From Thermomicrobiales bacterium (GTDB lineage Bacteria > Chloroflexota > Chloroflexia > Thermomicrobiales > UBA6265), in NCBI GenBank assembly GCA_030447415.1, contig JAUJOZ010000036.1, positions 1 through 52,991 on the forward strand: a stretch of 52,991 nucleotides of DNA, in the 5' to 3' direction. Within the stretch, counting starts at the first letter, position 1. The number at the start of each line of letters is the position of its first letter. The notes under the pieces were generated by a model. It had not been told where the DNA came from and made no database searches. It saw only the letters and a list, made by a program, of their open reading frames with translations. The translations under genes were made by a program, and so were the position numbers. Positions 33,533-41,969 of this stretch are shown here, in pieces.

Positions 33533-34951
33533 ATGGAGACACGCCTCGGTTCGTGGTGGCGCGACCTCCAGGACAGCCTCTGGTTCACGCCCGCGCTGAT
33601 GACGGCGCTCTACGGCGCGCTCGCCCTGGCGCTGGTCGAGGTCGACCGGGTGCTGGGGGCGCGGCCGGGCACCGGCGCCGGCTGGCCGCTGGCCGGCGAC
33701 GCGGACGTGGCGCGCGGGACGCTCTTCGCCATCGCCGGCACCATGGTTAGCGTCATCGCCGTCGTCTTCTCCATGACGATGGTGGCGCTGCAGATCGCCG
33801 TGACCCAGCTCACGCCGCGAGTGCTGCGCACCTTCACCGGCGACAAAGGCACCCAGCACGTCCTCGGCGTCTTCCTCGGCACCTTCACCTACGCGCTGCT
33901 CGTGCTGCGCGCGATCCGCCCGGGGTCGGAGGACGAGGGGGTCGAGCCGTTCGTCCCTGCCGTCTCGGTCACCATCGCCATCGGCCTGGCGCTGGTCGGC
34001 ATCGGGGTGATGATCTACTACATCCACCATGTCGCCCGCCTGATCCAGGTCCCGATCACCATCGGCCACGTGACCCACGACACGCTGGAACTGATCGACG
34101 AAGGTTATCCCGCCGGCCGCGACGCGCCCGCGCTCGCGGCCGGCGGGGCGGGGCCGCCGGGCACGCCCGGCGGCGTCGTCCGCGCCGGCGGGGGCGGCTA
34201 CCTGCAGGCCGTCGACGCCGACGTGCTCCTTGCCGTAGCCGAGGAGCACGATCTGTTTGTACGGATGGAGCCCCTCGTCGGCGAGTTCGTCCTGCCCGGC
34301 GCCCCGCTGGCGACTGTCTGGCCCGCGGGCGGCCTGAGTAGTGACCGCGACGGGGGGTCGGAGCTGACCGATGCCATCCGGGCGGCGTTCGTCCTCGGGC
34401 TCGACCGGACGCGGCAGCAGGACGTGGAGTTCGGCGTCCGCCAACTGGCCGACATCGCGGTCAAGGCCCTGTCCCCCGCCATTAACGACCCGACCACCGC
34501 GACCCACTGCATCGACCGTCTCGGCGAGGTGCTCGTCCACCTGGCGCGGCGGGGGGCGCCGGAGGAGCTCGCCCTCGGGCGCGACGGCCGCGTTCGTCTT
34601 GTGCTTCCCGCCCCCTCATTCGAGCGGCTGGCCGACACCGCGTTTGCCCAGATCCGCCACTACGGCGGTGGCGATGCGATGGTTGCCGCTCACCTGGCCA
34701 CGACCCTCGGCCGGGTCGCGGCCTTGGTGCCGCCCGACTGTCGCCCCCCGCTCGCTGCCCAGGCGCGAATGGTGCTCGCTGACGCACGCAGCCATTTCAC
34801 CGTCCCGGCGGACTTGACCCGGGTGGAGCGGGCGGCGACGTGGGCCGAGGTGGTGGACGGGGACGAGGCGGCAACGGCTCCCGTCTCGATGGGGACCGTG
34901 GACCCAGGCTTCCAGCGTGACGTCGCGTCCCGGCGGCGTCCAGGGTCTTGA
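33533..34951 (+). CDS. DUF2254 family predicted membrane protein
   Basis: A 472-residue protein. Four helices occur in the first 200 residues: WFTPALMTALYGALALALV, then GTLFAIAGTMVSVIAVVFSM, HVLGVFLGTFTYALLVLRAI and AVSVTIAIGLALVGIGVMIYYIHH. The motif FSMTMVALQIAVTQLTPRVL is the DUF2254 hallmark. The soluble half has D-x2-FGVRQLADIAVKALSPAINDPTTA, also conserved in the family. No activity is known. ATG 33533 is chosen because the short ring WWRDLQDSLWF typical of the family start follows; a GGGGGAGA stretch lies 7 nt upstream. Confidence 0.88.
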   Translation: METRLGSWWRDLQDSLWFTPALMTALYGALALALVEVDRVLGARPGTGAGWPLAGDADVARGTLFAIAGTMVSVIAVVFSMTMVALQIAVTQLTPRVLRTFTGDKGTQHVLGVFLGTFTYALLVLRAIRPGSEDEGVEPFVPAVSVTIAIGLALVGIGVMIYYIHHVARLIQVPITIGHVTHDTLELIDEGYPAGRDAPALAAGGAGPPGTPGGVVRAGGGGYLQAVDADVLLAVAEEHDLFVRMEPLVGEFVLPGAPLATVWPAGGLSSDRDGGSELTDAIRAAFVLGLDRTRQQDVEFGVRQLADIAVKALSPAINDPTTATHCIDRLGEVLVHLARRGAPEELALGRDGRVRLVLPAPSFERLADTAFAQIRHYGGGDAMVAAHLATTLGRVAALVPPDCRPPLAAQARMVLADARSHFTVPADLTRVERAATWAEVVDGDEAATAPVSMGTVDPGFQRDVASRRRPGS

Positions 34952-35174
34952 GCTGCGGGCTCCTTCGCGGGGCTTTCGCCCGGTGAGGCTTGGCCGTCGA
35001 TCGCTGAGCTACGGTGTCGTGCTGACCGGTCCGGATGCCGCGTCACCATGGGTCATCCGCGACCCCCGCGACCACTCGCCCTCTCCCGGCCGCCATCCTG
35101 GCATGCACCATGCACCCGGGTGCATCGTCGGATTTGGTCGGCAGGTCGTTCCGTCACGGAGGAGCGAGGGCGCG

Positions 35175-36278
35175 ATGTTTGGACGCACCCGCACACGAGA
35201 GCGGCGCCGGGCAGTGCCGGCCGCGGTCGGACTCGGCGCCGGGCTGATCGGCCTGGAAGCAATCCAACGATTGCGCGAGGCAGACTTGACGGGCCAGGTG
35301 GCGATTGTCACCGGCGGGTCGCGTGGGCTCGGGCTGGAACTCGCCCGGGAGTTGCTCCGCCAGGGGTGCCGGGTCGCCATCTGCGCTCGGGACGAGGCCG
35401 AGCTCGATCGGGCGCAACAGGACCTGGCGGACAATGGGGACGTGCTGTCGGTGCCGTGCGACCTCGTCGACCGGGCACAGGTAGACCGGATGGTGGCCGA
35501 GGTGACGCGCCATTTTGGGCGGGTCGACCTCCTCGTCAACAACGCCGGCATCATCGTCGTCGGGCCGGTGGCGGACGTGACCCACGAGGCGTTCGAGCGC
35601 GCGCTGGCGGTCGACTTCTGGGGTGTCCTCAACCCGACCCTGGCGGTGTTGCCGCAGATGCGGGCACGGGGGAGCGGCCGGATCGTCAACATCACCTCGA
35701 TTGGCGGCCGGATCAGCACGCCGCACTTGGTGCCGTACAACTGCGCCAAGTTCGCGGCCGTCGGCCTGTCCGAGGGGCTGCGGGCGGAGCTGGCCGCCGA
35801 CGGGATCACCGTCACCACGATCCTCCCCGGCGAGATGCGGACCGGCTCACACCTCCACGCCGAGTTCGGCGGTCCGCAGGAGACGAAGACGGCCGAGTTC
35901 CGCTGGTTCGCCGTCGGCGCCAGCTTGCCCGTGGCCGTACGGGCCGACCGAGCCGCCCGCACGATTGTCCGCGCGGCGCGGCGGGGCAAGGCGGACCACA
36001 CCTTTCCGCCGTCGGCCCTGGTGGCTACCCGCCTCCACGGCCTCTTCCCGGGTGTCACCGCCAACGTCCTGAGCCTCGTCAATCGCCTAATGCCCACCCC
36101 CCGAGGCGCGACCGCCGATATCGCTCAGGGGGTGGAGATCGAGCACCAGGTGCGTTCGCCGGTCTTCGACGCGGTCACGACTCTTGGTCGCGCTGCCGTG
36201 CGGCGATTCAACCAATCCCCCGCCGCGGCGACCGGCGCGGAGGCAATGACCGAGGCCGGGACGGCGGACGCTCGCTAG
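35175..36278 (+). CDS. short-chain dehydrogenase/reductase (SDR)
   Basis: A 367-residue oxidoreductase. About 38 residues of N-terminal extension with a short hydrophobic stretch (AAVGLGAGLIGLEAI) precede the nucleotide-binding VAIVTGGSRGLGLELA. NNAGI follows, then the catalytic Ser-Tyr-Lys set in NITSIGG and VPYNCAKFA. The C-terminal 100 residues (MRTGSHLHAEFG, then LVNRLMPTPRG) are typical of SDRs linked to membrane or lipid substrates. The cofactor is probably NADP(H) because of ICARDEAEL after the second strand. ATG 35175 follows GGAGCGAGG. The substrate cannot be assigned. Confidence 0.9.
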   Translation: MFGRTRTRERRRAVPAAVGLGAGLIGLEAIQRLREADLTGQVAIVTGGSRGLGLELARELLRQGCRVAICARDEAELDRAQQDLADNGDVLSVPCDLVDRAQVDRMVAEVTRHFGRVDLLVNNAGIIVVGPVADVTHEAFERALAVDFWGVLNPTLAVLPQMRARGSGRIVNITSIGGRISTPHLVPYNCAKFAAVGLSEGLRAELAADGITVTTILPGEMRTGSHLHAEFGGPQETKTAEFRWFAVGASLPVAVRADRAARTIVRAARRGKADHTFPPSALVATRLHGLFPGVTANVLSLVNRLMPTPRGATADIAQGVEIEHQVRSPVFDAVTTLGRAAVRRFNQSPAAATGAEAMTEAGTADAR

Positions 36279-36422
36279 GGAAGACCACAAGCGCCTCGGA
36301 CTCGGGCGTGCCCGCAAACCCGTGGTCGGGTCCCTGCCGGTGCTTAAGACCCCAGGGTGTCCCTGCCCACCGTGTCGTCGGCCTTGGTCGCCGCATAGCG
36401 CGGCACATGAGGAGGAGCGGTC

Positions 36423-36596
36423 GTGGGCACGATGACCGCGTTGACGATGGATGGCGCAACGGTCGACGCGATTGACCCCGAGGGTCGGGGACTGTTCGGG
36501 CCGCCGCTGGGTGAGCCCCTCGATGGGCCAATGGCGATCGCCCGCCGTGGTCCCTGCCCGCTCGCCTCACACGGGCGCGGCATAGAACGTTTGTAG
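36423..36596 (+). CDS. 57-residue candidate small protein
   Basis: GTG 36423 has an ideal AGGAGG ribosome binding site 7-8 nt upstream, and the frame closes with TAG 36594-36596. The product begins GTMTALTMDGATVDAIDPEG and has no membrane segment or known motif. It overlaps the end of the minus-strand transglutaminase-like gene by 30 nt, tail to tail. Only the ribosome binding site and position support it. Confidence 0.35.
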   Translation: MGTMTALTMDGATVDAIDPEGRGLFGPPLGEPLDGPMAIARRGPCPLASHGRGIERL

Positions 36597-37475
36597 GGAG
36601 CGTGTGAAGGTGACGCCGCGGAGGGGCCACCGGCGTTGGAAGACCCGTGGCTCCTTGGCGCCGACAGGAACGAGCATGAGGCGCTCCGTCCCCTGCGGGT
36701 CGGGTTGGAGGGCGTCGCATCGGTTGTCGAGTGGCACGTCGAAGTAGCACAGATAGGGCGCGATCCACTCCAGGTAGTCGTTACGACCGGCATCGCTGGC
36801 GGACGTGTCGATGTCCACAGCCGCCGCGTCCCGTGCCAGCGCCTGTCGCAGTTCCACTGCGTTGAGTGGAGCACCCCCCGCAACCGGCGTGATGTCCCAC
36901 TGCCCGTCGGCCATCACCCACGTGTGGCGGTCCGGTAGCCAGGCCTCGACGACGGCGTGGCCGGCGCCCGACTCGCGCGTCTCCGCGTCCTGCGTCCTGA
37001 GTCCCAGCACGCGTGCCGGGATACCGAGCGCGCTGAGGGCGGCGGCGAGCACGATGGAGTACTCCACGCAGCGGAACCGGGCGCCCCGCTCCGCCTCACG
37101 CAGGAGGGAGATGGCGTCCGACCGCTCGGGCTCGTTCCATCCATCATGCTGCCAGCGGCCGTGCACCCAGGCCCGAATCATCCGCAACCGGCCTTCGTCG
37201 TCGCTCGTGCCCGCCACGACTCCGTCAAGACCGTACTCGCTTCGGAGCCGCGTTAGGTACGGGTCGCCCGGGAGGCGATGCCGAAACGGGTACGATTCGC
37301 CCGACGCTCCATCCGCGAATGTCAAGGGGAAAGGTTCGGCACGGGCATCGACTGCTCCTTCCACCTCGCGGGCTCGGGATGGCTTCGCCGCGACGGAGGA
37401 ACCGACCTCCCGCTCGGCTCCTCCCTTGCGCTCGATCCGACCAACGATACAACCTACATCGACCGACGTCTGCAT
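36567..37475 (-). CDS. transglutaminase-like cysteine protease-fold protein
   Basis: A 302-residue protein. The core has IRAWVHGRWQHDGWNEP, the catalytic Cys in RFRCVEYSIVLAAALSALG, ARVLGLRTQDAE, the His in GHAVVEAWLPDRHTWVMAD and the Asp in that last segment, forming the Cys-His-Asp triad of the transglutaminase superfamily. Bacterial members are often proteases or amidases acting on peptides. The first 65 residues are polar and variable. ATG 37475 has GGGAG 9 nt upstream; no signal peptide is evident after it. It diverges from the ThyX gene. Confidence 0.78.
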   Translation of the reverse strand: MQTSVDVGCIVGRIERKGGAEREVGSSVAAKPSRAREVEGAVDARAEPFPLTFADGASGESYPFRHRLPGDPYLTRLRSEYGLDGVVAGTSDDEGRLRMIRAWVHGRWQHDGWNEPERSDAISLLREAERGARFRCVEYSIVLAAALSALGIPARVLGLRTQDAETRESGAGHAVVEAWLPDRHTWVMADGQWDITPVAGGAPLNAVELRQALARDAAAVDIDTSASDAGRNDYLEWIAPYLCYFDVPLDNRCDALQPDPQGTERLMLVPVGAKEPRVFQRRWPLRGVTFTRSLQTFYAAPV

Positions 37476-37658
37476 CGTCCCAGACTCCCAGGATGTCCGA
37501 CCGGTCGGCCGATGAGCGGGGCTTGACCAACGGCGCACAGCGTACGTACACTGAAGTGACCGCCCTCCCCGCCCGAGGGACCCCCGCACCCGCTGCCCCT
37601 CGGTGTCCGGCGGCAGCCGAGATCCTGCCGCGTGCCAACCGCGCTCGATTCAGTTATG

Positions 37659-37670
37659 TATACTTGCGCC
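37659..37670 (+). promoter_or_regulatory. -10 element directly upstream of the ThyX gene (possible leaderless start)
   Basis: TATACT (37659-37664) is followed by six bases and then ATG 37671. A TANNNT box 6-7 nt before the start codon is the pattern seen in leaderless promoters of some thermophilic and high-GC bacteria. No good -35 is visible. If transcription begins at 37671 the mRNA has no 5' leader. Confidence 0.4.
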
Positions 37671-39476
37671 ATGGAGGGTAACGGGTTGATGGCGAGCCCC
37701 AGCGCACATGTACCGGTCGCCGGTGAACCGGCTGGCGCTGGGTCCCGCCCCTTGCCGGAACGTCCCCTCGCCACGCCCCTCGGCGGCCCGCCGCCCGGGC
37801 CCGATCCTGGTCCCTTCGCCTCTCCCCCGCCGTCGGTCACGCTGCTGCGGGAGGAGTCGACCCGTCATCCGTTCGCGCTGACCATCGCCGCCGCCTGGTC
37901 ATGCTACGGGGGCAAACCGGCCAGCGTCGAGAACGTCCGCAAGCTGGTCTACGACCCGGCCCCGGAGGGGATGAGCCCGGTCAAGGTGGCCGACCGCGCC
38001 CATCGGCGGGAGCGAGCGCTCAAGCTCTACGCCGACCTGTTCGCCGCGGGCCACCACACCACCCTCCAGCACGCCACCTTCGTCTTCGTCCTCGACAACG
38101 TGTCGCGGCTGGCGATCTGGTCGTTCTTCCACGCCCACCCGTTCTACAACTCGGAGCAGGTGTCTCAGCGCTACCGCGAGGTGTCGGGCGACGCCATGGT
38201 GACGCCAGCCCTGCCGGAGCCCGAGGCAGCAATCTACCGGGGAGCGATCGAGCGCAGCCTGACCGGCTACCGCCGCTTGACGGAACTGCTGACCCCCGAT
38301 TTCGCGCGCCGCTACGCGGAGGTCTTCCCGGCCCGGGCCAAGGCGAAGGGACCGGAGGCCGAGCGGCGCGTCGCCGACGCGGTCCAGAAGCGGGCTCAGG
38401 AGGTCGCCCGCTACGTCCTACCCCTGGCGACGCCGGCCCACCTCTTCCACACGATCAACGGCTTGACGCTGCTCCGTTACGTCGTCCTCGCGGAGCAACT
38501 CGATGCCCCGACCGAGGTCCGCTTCATCGTCCGCCGCATGCTCGACGAGGTTCTCGCGCTCGATCCTTTCTTCCTCGGCGCGCCGGAGTACCCGCTCGAC
38601 CTGCGTCCGCTCGCGGCGGAGGAGACGCTGGAAGCTCAGGCGCTCGCCCACTGGCGCGCCAACCTGGCGCAGACGCCGGCGGAGATGGAAGCGTTTTGCG
38701 ACGGCTTCGACGCGGAGTTGGGGGATCTCGACAGCAAGCTGGTCGGACACAATCCCGACGCCGAGCGGGTCATGGCCGACGCCGTCCGCGCCGTGCTTGG
38801 GGCGGACGCGGCGACCCTTTCCGACGCCGATGCCCTGGCCCAGGTGCTGGACGGGAGTCGCAATCCGTACCTCGGGCACCCGCTCTTCCTGGCGATGAAC
38901 TCCAAGCTGATGCAGACGATGAACCATGTGCCGTTCACGTTCCAGAAGCGGATCAGCGGTGCTGAGGACGCTCAGAACCAGCGCCATCGCGGGACGTTGT
39001 CGTCGGGCCCGGTCCTGACCGCACACCTGCGGCGCGACCCGGACGTCATCGTCCCCTGGGCAATCCGGCAGAACTCCGCGGCATTGGCCGAGTACGAGGC
39101 GACGGTGCGCTCCCTATGGGACACGAAGAACGCATTGCTGGCGCGGGGCGTTGCGCCGGAGGTTGTTTTGTACCTCCTGCCGAACAGCCACCGCGTCCGC
39201 TTCTACGAGAGCGGCACCCTGCTGAGCTACTTCTGGAAGTGGGTCAAGCGTCTTTGCTACGACGCCCAGCGTGAGATTTTCGAGAGTGCCCATCAGGAGG
39301 TCGCTCAGGTGCGCGCGGTCCTGCCGACGATCGGACATTATGTCGACGGCCCGCCCTGCGTCGTCCGTTCCCGGGCCGGCGCCCGCCCGGCCTGCCCCGA
39401 GGGCGAGCGGTACTGCGGCATCCCCGTCTGGCGTGGCTACCAGTTCGAGACACTGGACGAACGCCGGGTCATGTAG
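37671..39476 (+). CDS. thyX: FAD-dependent thymidylate synthase (ThyX), tandem fusion of two ThyX copies
   Basis: A 601-residue protein with two ThyX-like copies, at about 60-330 and 400-600. Copy 1 keeps HxTxxQHATF-type sequence and the NSEQVSQRY segment (160-168) that corresponds to N-E-x-S-x-R, plus R247 in EVARYVLP. Its RHR position reads HAH (154-156). Copy 2 keeps QRHRG (437-441), corresponding to RHR, and a late R-x-x-x-D-A-Q-x-E-I stretch, but its VLP region has L500 for Arg. Together the two copies supply the ThyX motif, which normally lies in one chain. ThyX makes dTMP from dUMP with methylene-tetrahydrofolate, NADPH and FAD. ATG 37671 may be leaderless; ATG 37689 in the same frame has GGAGGG upstream and is the alternative. 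The first 50 residues are Pro-rich. Confidence 0.88.
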   Translation: MEGNGLMASPSAHVPVAGEPAGAGSRPLPERPLATPLGGPPPGPDPGPFASPPPSVTLLREESTRHPFALTIAAAWSCYGGKPASVENVRKLVYDPAPEGMSPVKVADRAHRRERALKLYADLFAAGHHTTLQHATFVFVLDNVSRLAIWSFFHAHPFYNSEQVSQRYREVSGDAMVTPALPEPEAAIYRGAIERSLTGYRRLTELLTPDFARRYAEVFPARAKAKGPEAERRVADAVQKRAQEVARYVLPLATPAHLFHTINGLTLLRYVVLAEQLDAPTEVRFIVRRMLDEVLALDPFFLGAPEYPLDLRPLAAEETLEAQALAHWRANLAQTPAEMEAFCDGFDAELGDLDSKLVGHNPDAERVMADAVRAVLGADAATLSDADALAQVLDGSRNPYLGHPLFLAMNSKLMQTMNHVPFTFQKRISGAEDAQNQRHRGTLSSGPVLTAHLRRDPDVIVPWAIRQNSAALAEYEATVRSLWDTKNALLARGVAPEVVLYLLPNSHRVRFYESGTLLSYFWKWVKRLCYDAQREIFESAHQEVAQVRAVLPTIGHYVDGPPCVVRSRAGARPACPEGERYCGIPVWRGYQFETLDERRVM

Positions 39477-39630
39477 CCCGGACCAACGCTCAGAAGCCTG
39501 CGGACCTCGGGGATCGGTCATTCGGTCCTTGCCGGCGGTCGTTGCGACGAACGCCTTGCACATCGCTTTATGTTGAGATGGCAACGGTTCCGCCCCTTGA
39601 GTCCGCCATCATCATTCGCCACTGGATCGC

Positions 39631-40008
39631 TCACGACCAGGGATCGTCCCCCTCGGGTAGGCGGCCGCCGAAGCGGCCTTGCTCGCCGCGGTCGGCGGTC
39701 GCAAGCTCGACCAGGCGGTCAAGAAAGGCGTCGAGACCGACCTCGGCGTGGTGGAAACGGAAGCGACCGATCTCGTAGCTGGTTTGCTGTCCTGGCGTGA
39801 ACGCCTCGCCGGTCATCGCCAGCCGGGATAGGGTTTGCAGCCGCTCGTCGGCGGCCGGGAGGGCGAGGACGTGGTCGGCCAGCTCCTCCAACCCGGCGGC
39901 GGCCCGTAGGTTGCGCGCGTCCTTGTCATACTCCTCCGCCCGCTGGCGGCGCCACGCGGCCGTCGCCCGAAGGTAATCGGTCATCGCCTGCCGGATGCCG
40001 GCCTCCAT
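39631..40008 (-). CDS. hypothetical protein, 125 residues
   Basis: A helical, charged protein: MTDYLRATAAWRRQRAEEYD, then NLRAAAGLEELADHVLALPA, and DAFLDRLVELATADRG near the end. This layout is familiar from an uncharacterised family of about 110-120 residues in Chloroflexota and Actinomycetota, but I cannot name it. The ATG at 39984 is an alternative start nearer to the conserved part. No membrane segment, signal peptide or catalytic motif is visible. It is convergent with ThyX. Confidence 0.62.
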   Translation of the reverse strand: MEAGIRQAMTDYLRATAAWRRQRAEEYDKDARNLRAAAGLEELADHVLALPAADERLQTLSRLAMTGEAFTPGQQTSYEIGRFRFHHAEVGLDAFLDRLVELATADRGEQGRFGGRLPEGDDPWS

Positions 40009-40383
40009 CCTGGGTAGCCCTCCTCGCGGTTAGTGTCCGCCGTGGTGCGAGGGTGCGGCGATGCGCCCGTGCGCATGGCCGAGCCGCCGGCGAGTCGTCG
40101 AATGACACACCGCCGAACTGTTCCTGTTCCGCGACGGGGAGGTGCCACAAGGCGTGTACTGACGATGGCCCTGCCGAGGTTTCCCGGTCCGCCGGAGAGA
40201 GGCGCCACGATGTTCCGACGCTTTGCCGGGTGGTGGAACCACAACCGGGTTAACTCGGGCATGTTCGCCAGGCCAGGGGTCGGAGCACGATGACGGCGAC
40301 CGTCGTGACCGCGCTCCTCATGGGCCGGCTCGCGACGCGGAAACGATACGATAGGCGCCGGCTTGGCGCGTTCGCCGACGGAC
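40009..40383. other. intergenic region
   Basis: About 375 bases. A plus-strand frame of 27 codons (40210-40293, MFRRFAGWWNHN) has a GGAGAGAGG upstream but is too short to judge. Otherwise I see nothing that I can support. Confidence 0.3.
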
Positions 40384-40421
40384 GAGGACGGGCCCAGCGT
40401 GCCGACCCCGGGCCCGTCCTC
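40384..40421. terminator. perfect 12-bp hairpin downstream of the secreted-protein gene
   Basis: GAGGACGGGCCC (40384-40395) pairs fully with GGGCCCGTCCTC (40410-40421) around a 14-nt loop, 26 nt beyond the stop of the minus-strand gene at 40448. In the plus direction CGTTT follows. It most likely ends the minus-strand transcript. Confidence 0.6.
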
Positions 40422-40447
40422 CGTTTCACGGTTCGCCACGACGCGAT

Positions 40448-41425
40448 CTACGCCGCTGGCGTTGCCTCCGGGCTCGCGACCGGCGTTGCGCCGTCGCCCT
40501 CGACCGTGAAGGGCTGCACCATGCCCAGCGCAAACGCGGGTTCGCCCGTCTCCGGGTCGAAGACGTAGGAGACGACCATGTAATCACCCGGCGTCAGATC
40601 CAGTTCCAGCCAGACCATCTGTCCGGGGGAAAGGATCGCCGCGTAGCCGACGCCAGTGAACTGGTCGAAGGTGGGCGCGTCCGGGACTGGGGTGCCAGTC
40701 ATCAGCCCGGCCATCATTTGCTGGAACTGCTCGACCGTCAGGGGACCTGGTGTCCGCCAGAACACCACCTGCCGCGGCTGCTCCCCAACGTTGGTGATTT
40801 CCCAGATCTGGGGACCGGCCGGAACCGGCTGCTCCAGCCCGCCGAAGGCCACATCCTGTAGCTCCAGCGTTACTCCCGCCGGGATCTCGTCTGCTACCGG
40901 CGAGGCAACCGGCGTTCCGCCCGTCGTCGTGACGGTGAGCGGGAGCAGCTGCATGATTTCTTCGCCATCCTCGGCGGTCTCATGCGAAATCGCGATCCGC
41001 CAATCGCCAGGGGCGAGGTCCACGACGAACCAGGCGGTCAGGTTCTCCAGCGCGAAGGATCCACCGCCGTAGACGTAGCCCTCGTACGGGACGTCGTTGC
41101 TGGCCGTGTCGAGCACCTGCGCGGTTGCTTCGTCCTCGGAGACTCCCGCCGGGATTTGCACGAAGTCGACGTACGAGGACACCTCGCCCACCGACGTCAG
41201 CGACACCAGATACCGCCCCGGGGCCACCTCGGTGGGCGCGCCCTCGACCACCCCCTCCGGTGTCTGACGCAGGTTGATCTCGGGCAGCCCGAGTGTGGCG
41301 AGGATCTCGTTCGAGAAGGACCAATCATTCCCCGGACCGTCCTGGGCGACCGCCGACCCGGCCGACCCCAACGTCACGCCGAGCAGCGCCGTCATCACCC
41401 AGACCAACCGCAACAATCCCCGCAT
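40448..41425 (-). CDS. secreted protein of unknown function with Thr/Pro-Val-Ala-Ser-Pro linkers
   Basis: A 325-residue exported protein. Residues 1-28 are a signal peptide (LLRLVWVMTALLGVTLGSAG, then SAVAQ). The mature part is made of beta-rich segments: APGRYLVSLTSVGEVSSYV, YGGGSFALENLTAWFVVDL, LAPGDWRIAISHET in the first half, and a second half with EITNVGEQPRQVVFWRTPGP, GQMVWLELDLTPGDYMVVS. GTPVASPVA linkers separate the halves and recur at the end. The PGD-x-R/M pattern suggests cupredoxin- or Ig-like sandwiches, but no copper ligands can be assigned. AGGAG lies 9-11 nt before ATG 41425. A hairpin at 40384-40421 follows. Confidence 0.72.
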   Translation of the reverse strand: MRGLLRLVWVMTALLGVTLGSAGSAVAQDGPGNDWSFSNEILATLGLPEINLRQTPEGVVEGAPTEVAPGRYLVSLTSVGEVSSYVDFVQIPAGVSEDEATAQVLDTASNDVPYEGYVYGGGSFALENLTAWFVVDLAPGDWRIAISHETAEDGEEIMQLLPLTVTTTGGTPVASPVADEIPAGVTLELQDVAFGGLEQPVPAGPQIWEITNVGEQPRQVVFWRTPGPLTVEQFQQMMAGLMTGTPVPDAPTFDQFTGVGYAAILSPGQMVWLELDLTPGDYMVVSYVFDPETGEPAFALGMVQPFTVEGDGATPVASPEATPAA

Positions 41426-41522
41426 CCTTTGTTCGCTCCTGGCTGTTTCCTGCCCGTCTCAGGAGGACCCCACCCCCGCGGCTCCCGCCGCGGTCCGTAG
41501 TCTAGCGTGGGGCTTCCCCTCC

Positions 41523-41546
41523 GACACCACGGATTCTCGTGGTGTC
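41523..41546. repeat. perfect 9-bp hairpin
   Basis: GACACCACG (41523-41531) pairs with CGTGGTGTC (41538-41546) around a 6-nt loop. It lies between the transposase relic and the start of the secreted-protein gene, and may terminate transcripts from the right or be part of an insertion-sequence end. There is no U-run. Confidence 0.45.
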
Positions 41547-41589
41547 CCGGGGAAGCTCGGCAACGGCGCGCGGCCCATCCCGCGGACCG

Positions 41590-41781
41590 GTCACTCAGCG
41601 TTCGGTGCCAGAGCAGGATGGCCGCCCGCGTCACCACCGCGTCGTCGCGGGCGGCCGGCTTCTCGTGACGTGCCGCGACGCACCGCTACCGCTCGAGCCG
41701 GTTGATCGTCCGCTCGACCCCTTGCACCTTCTTGCGGACCCGCCTCAAGCGCACGCCTTGTTCGCCGGCAGCGCCGGAGGC
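41590..41781 (-). pseudogene. IS5-family transposase C-terminal relic
   Basis: The minus-strand frame reads VERTINRLER-stop-RCVAARHEKPAARDDAVV and then TRAAILLWHRTLSD. This is the end of IS5-type transposases, where the pattern VERxxNRLKxxR-aromatic-RVATRYxKxAxxYLAxVTLAAxLLWL carries the last catalytic Glu. A TAG (41686-41688) stands at the aromatic position, and another stop (41782-41784) lies upstream. No complete insertion-sequence ends or target duplications are visible. The earlier DDE residues are missing. Confidence 0.55.
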
Positions 41782-41969
41782 TTAGGCGGTGCCGACCTGG
41801 CGCACGAACCCGCGATCCACCCCAGCATCCTTGAATGGCCGTTCGCCCCCTTCGATGACATCGAGGCCCGCCCCGTACTCAACGCCGACACCGTGCTCTC
41901 CATGAGGTTGGCCGGTCCCCATGGGTTGACCGATGGCCAGCACGAGGCTCCGCGGGCCGGCGAGCTGCT

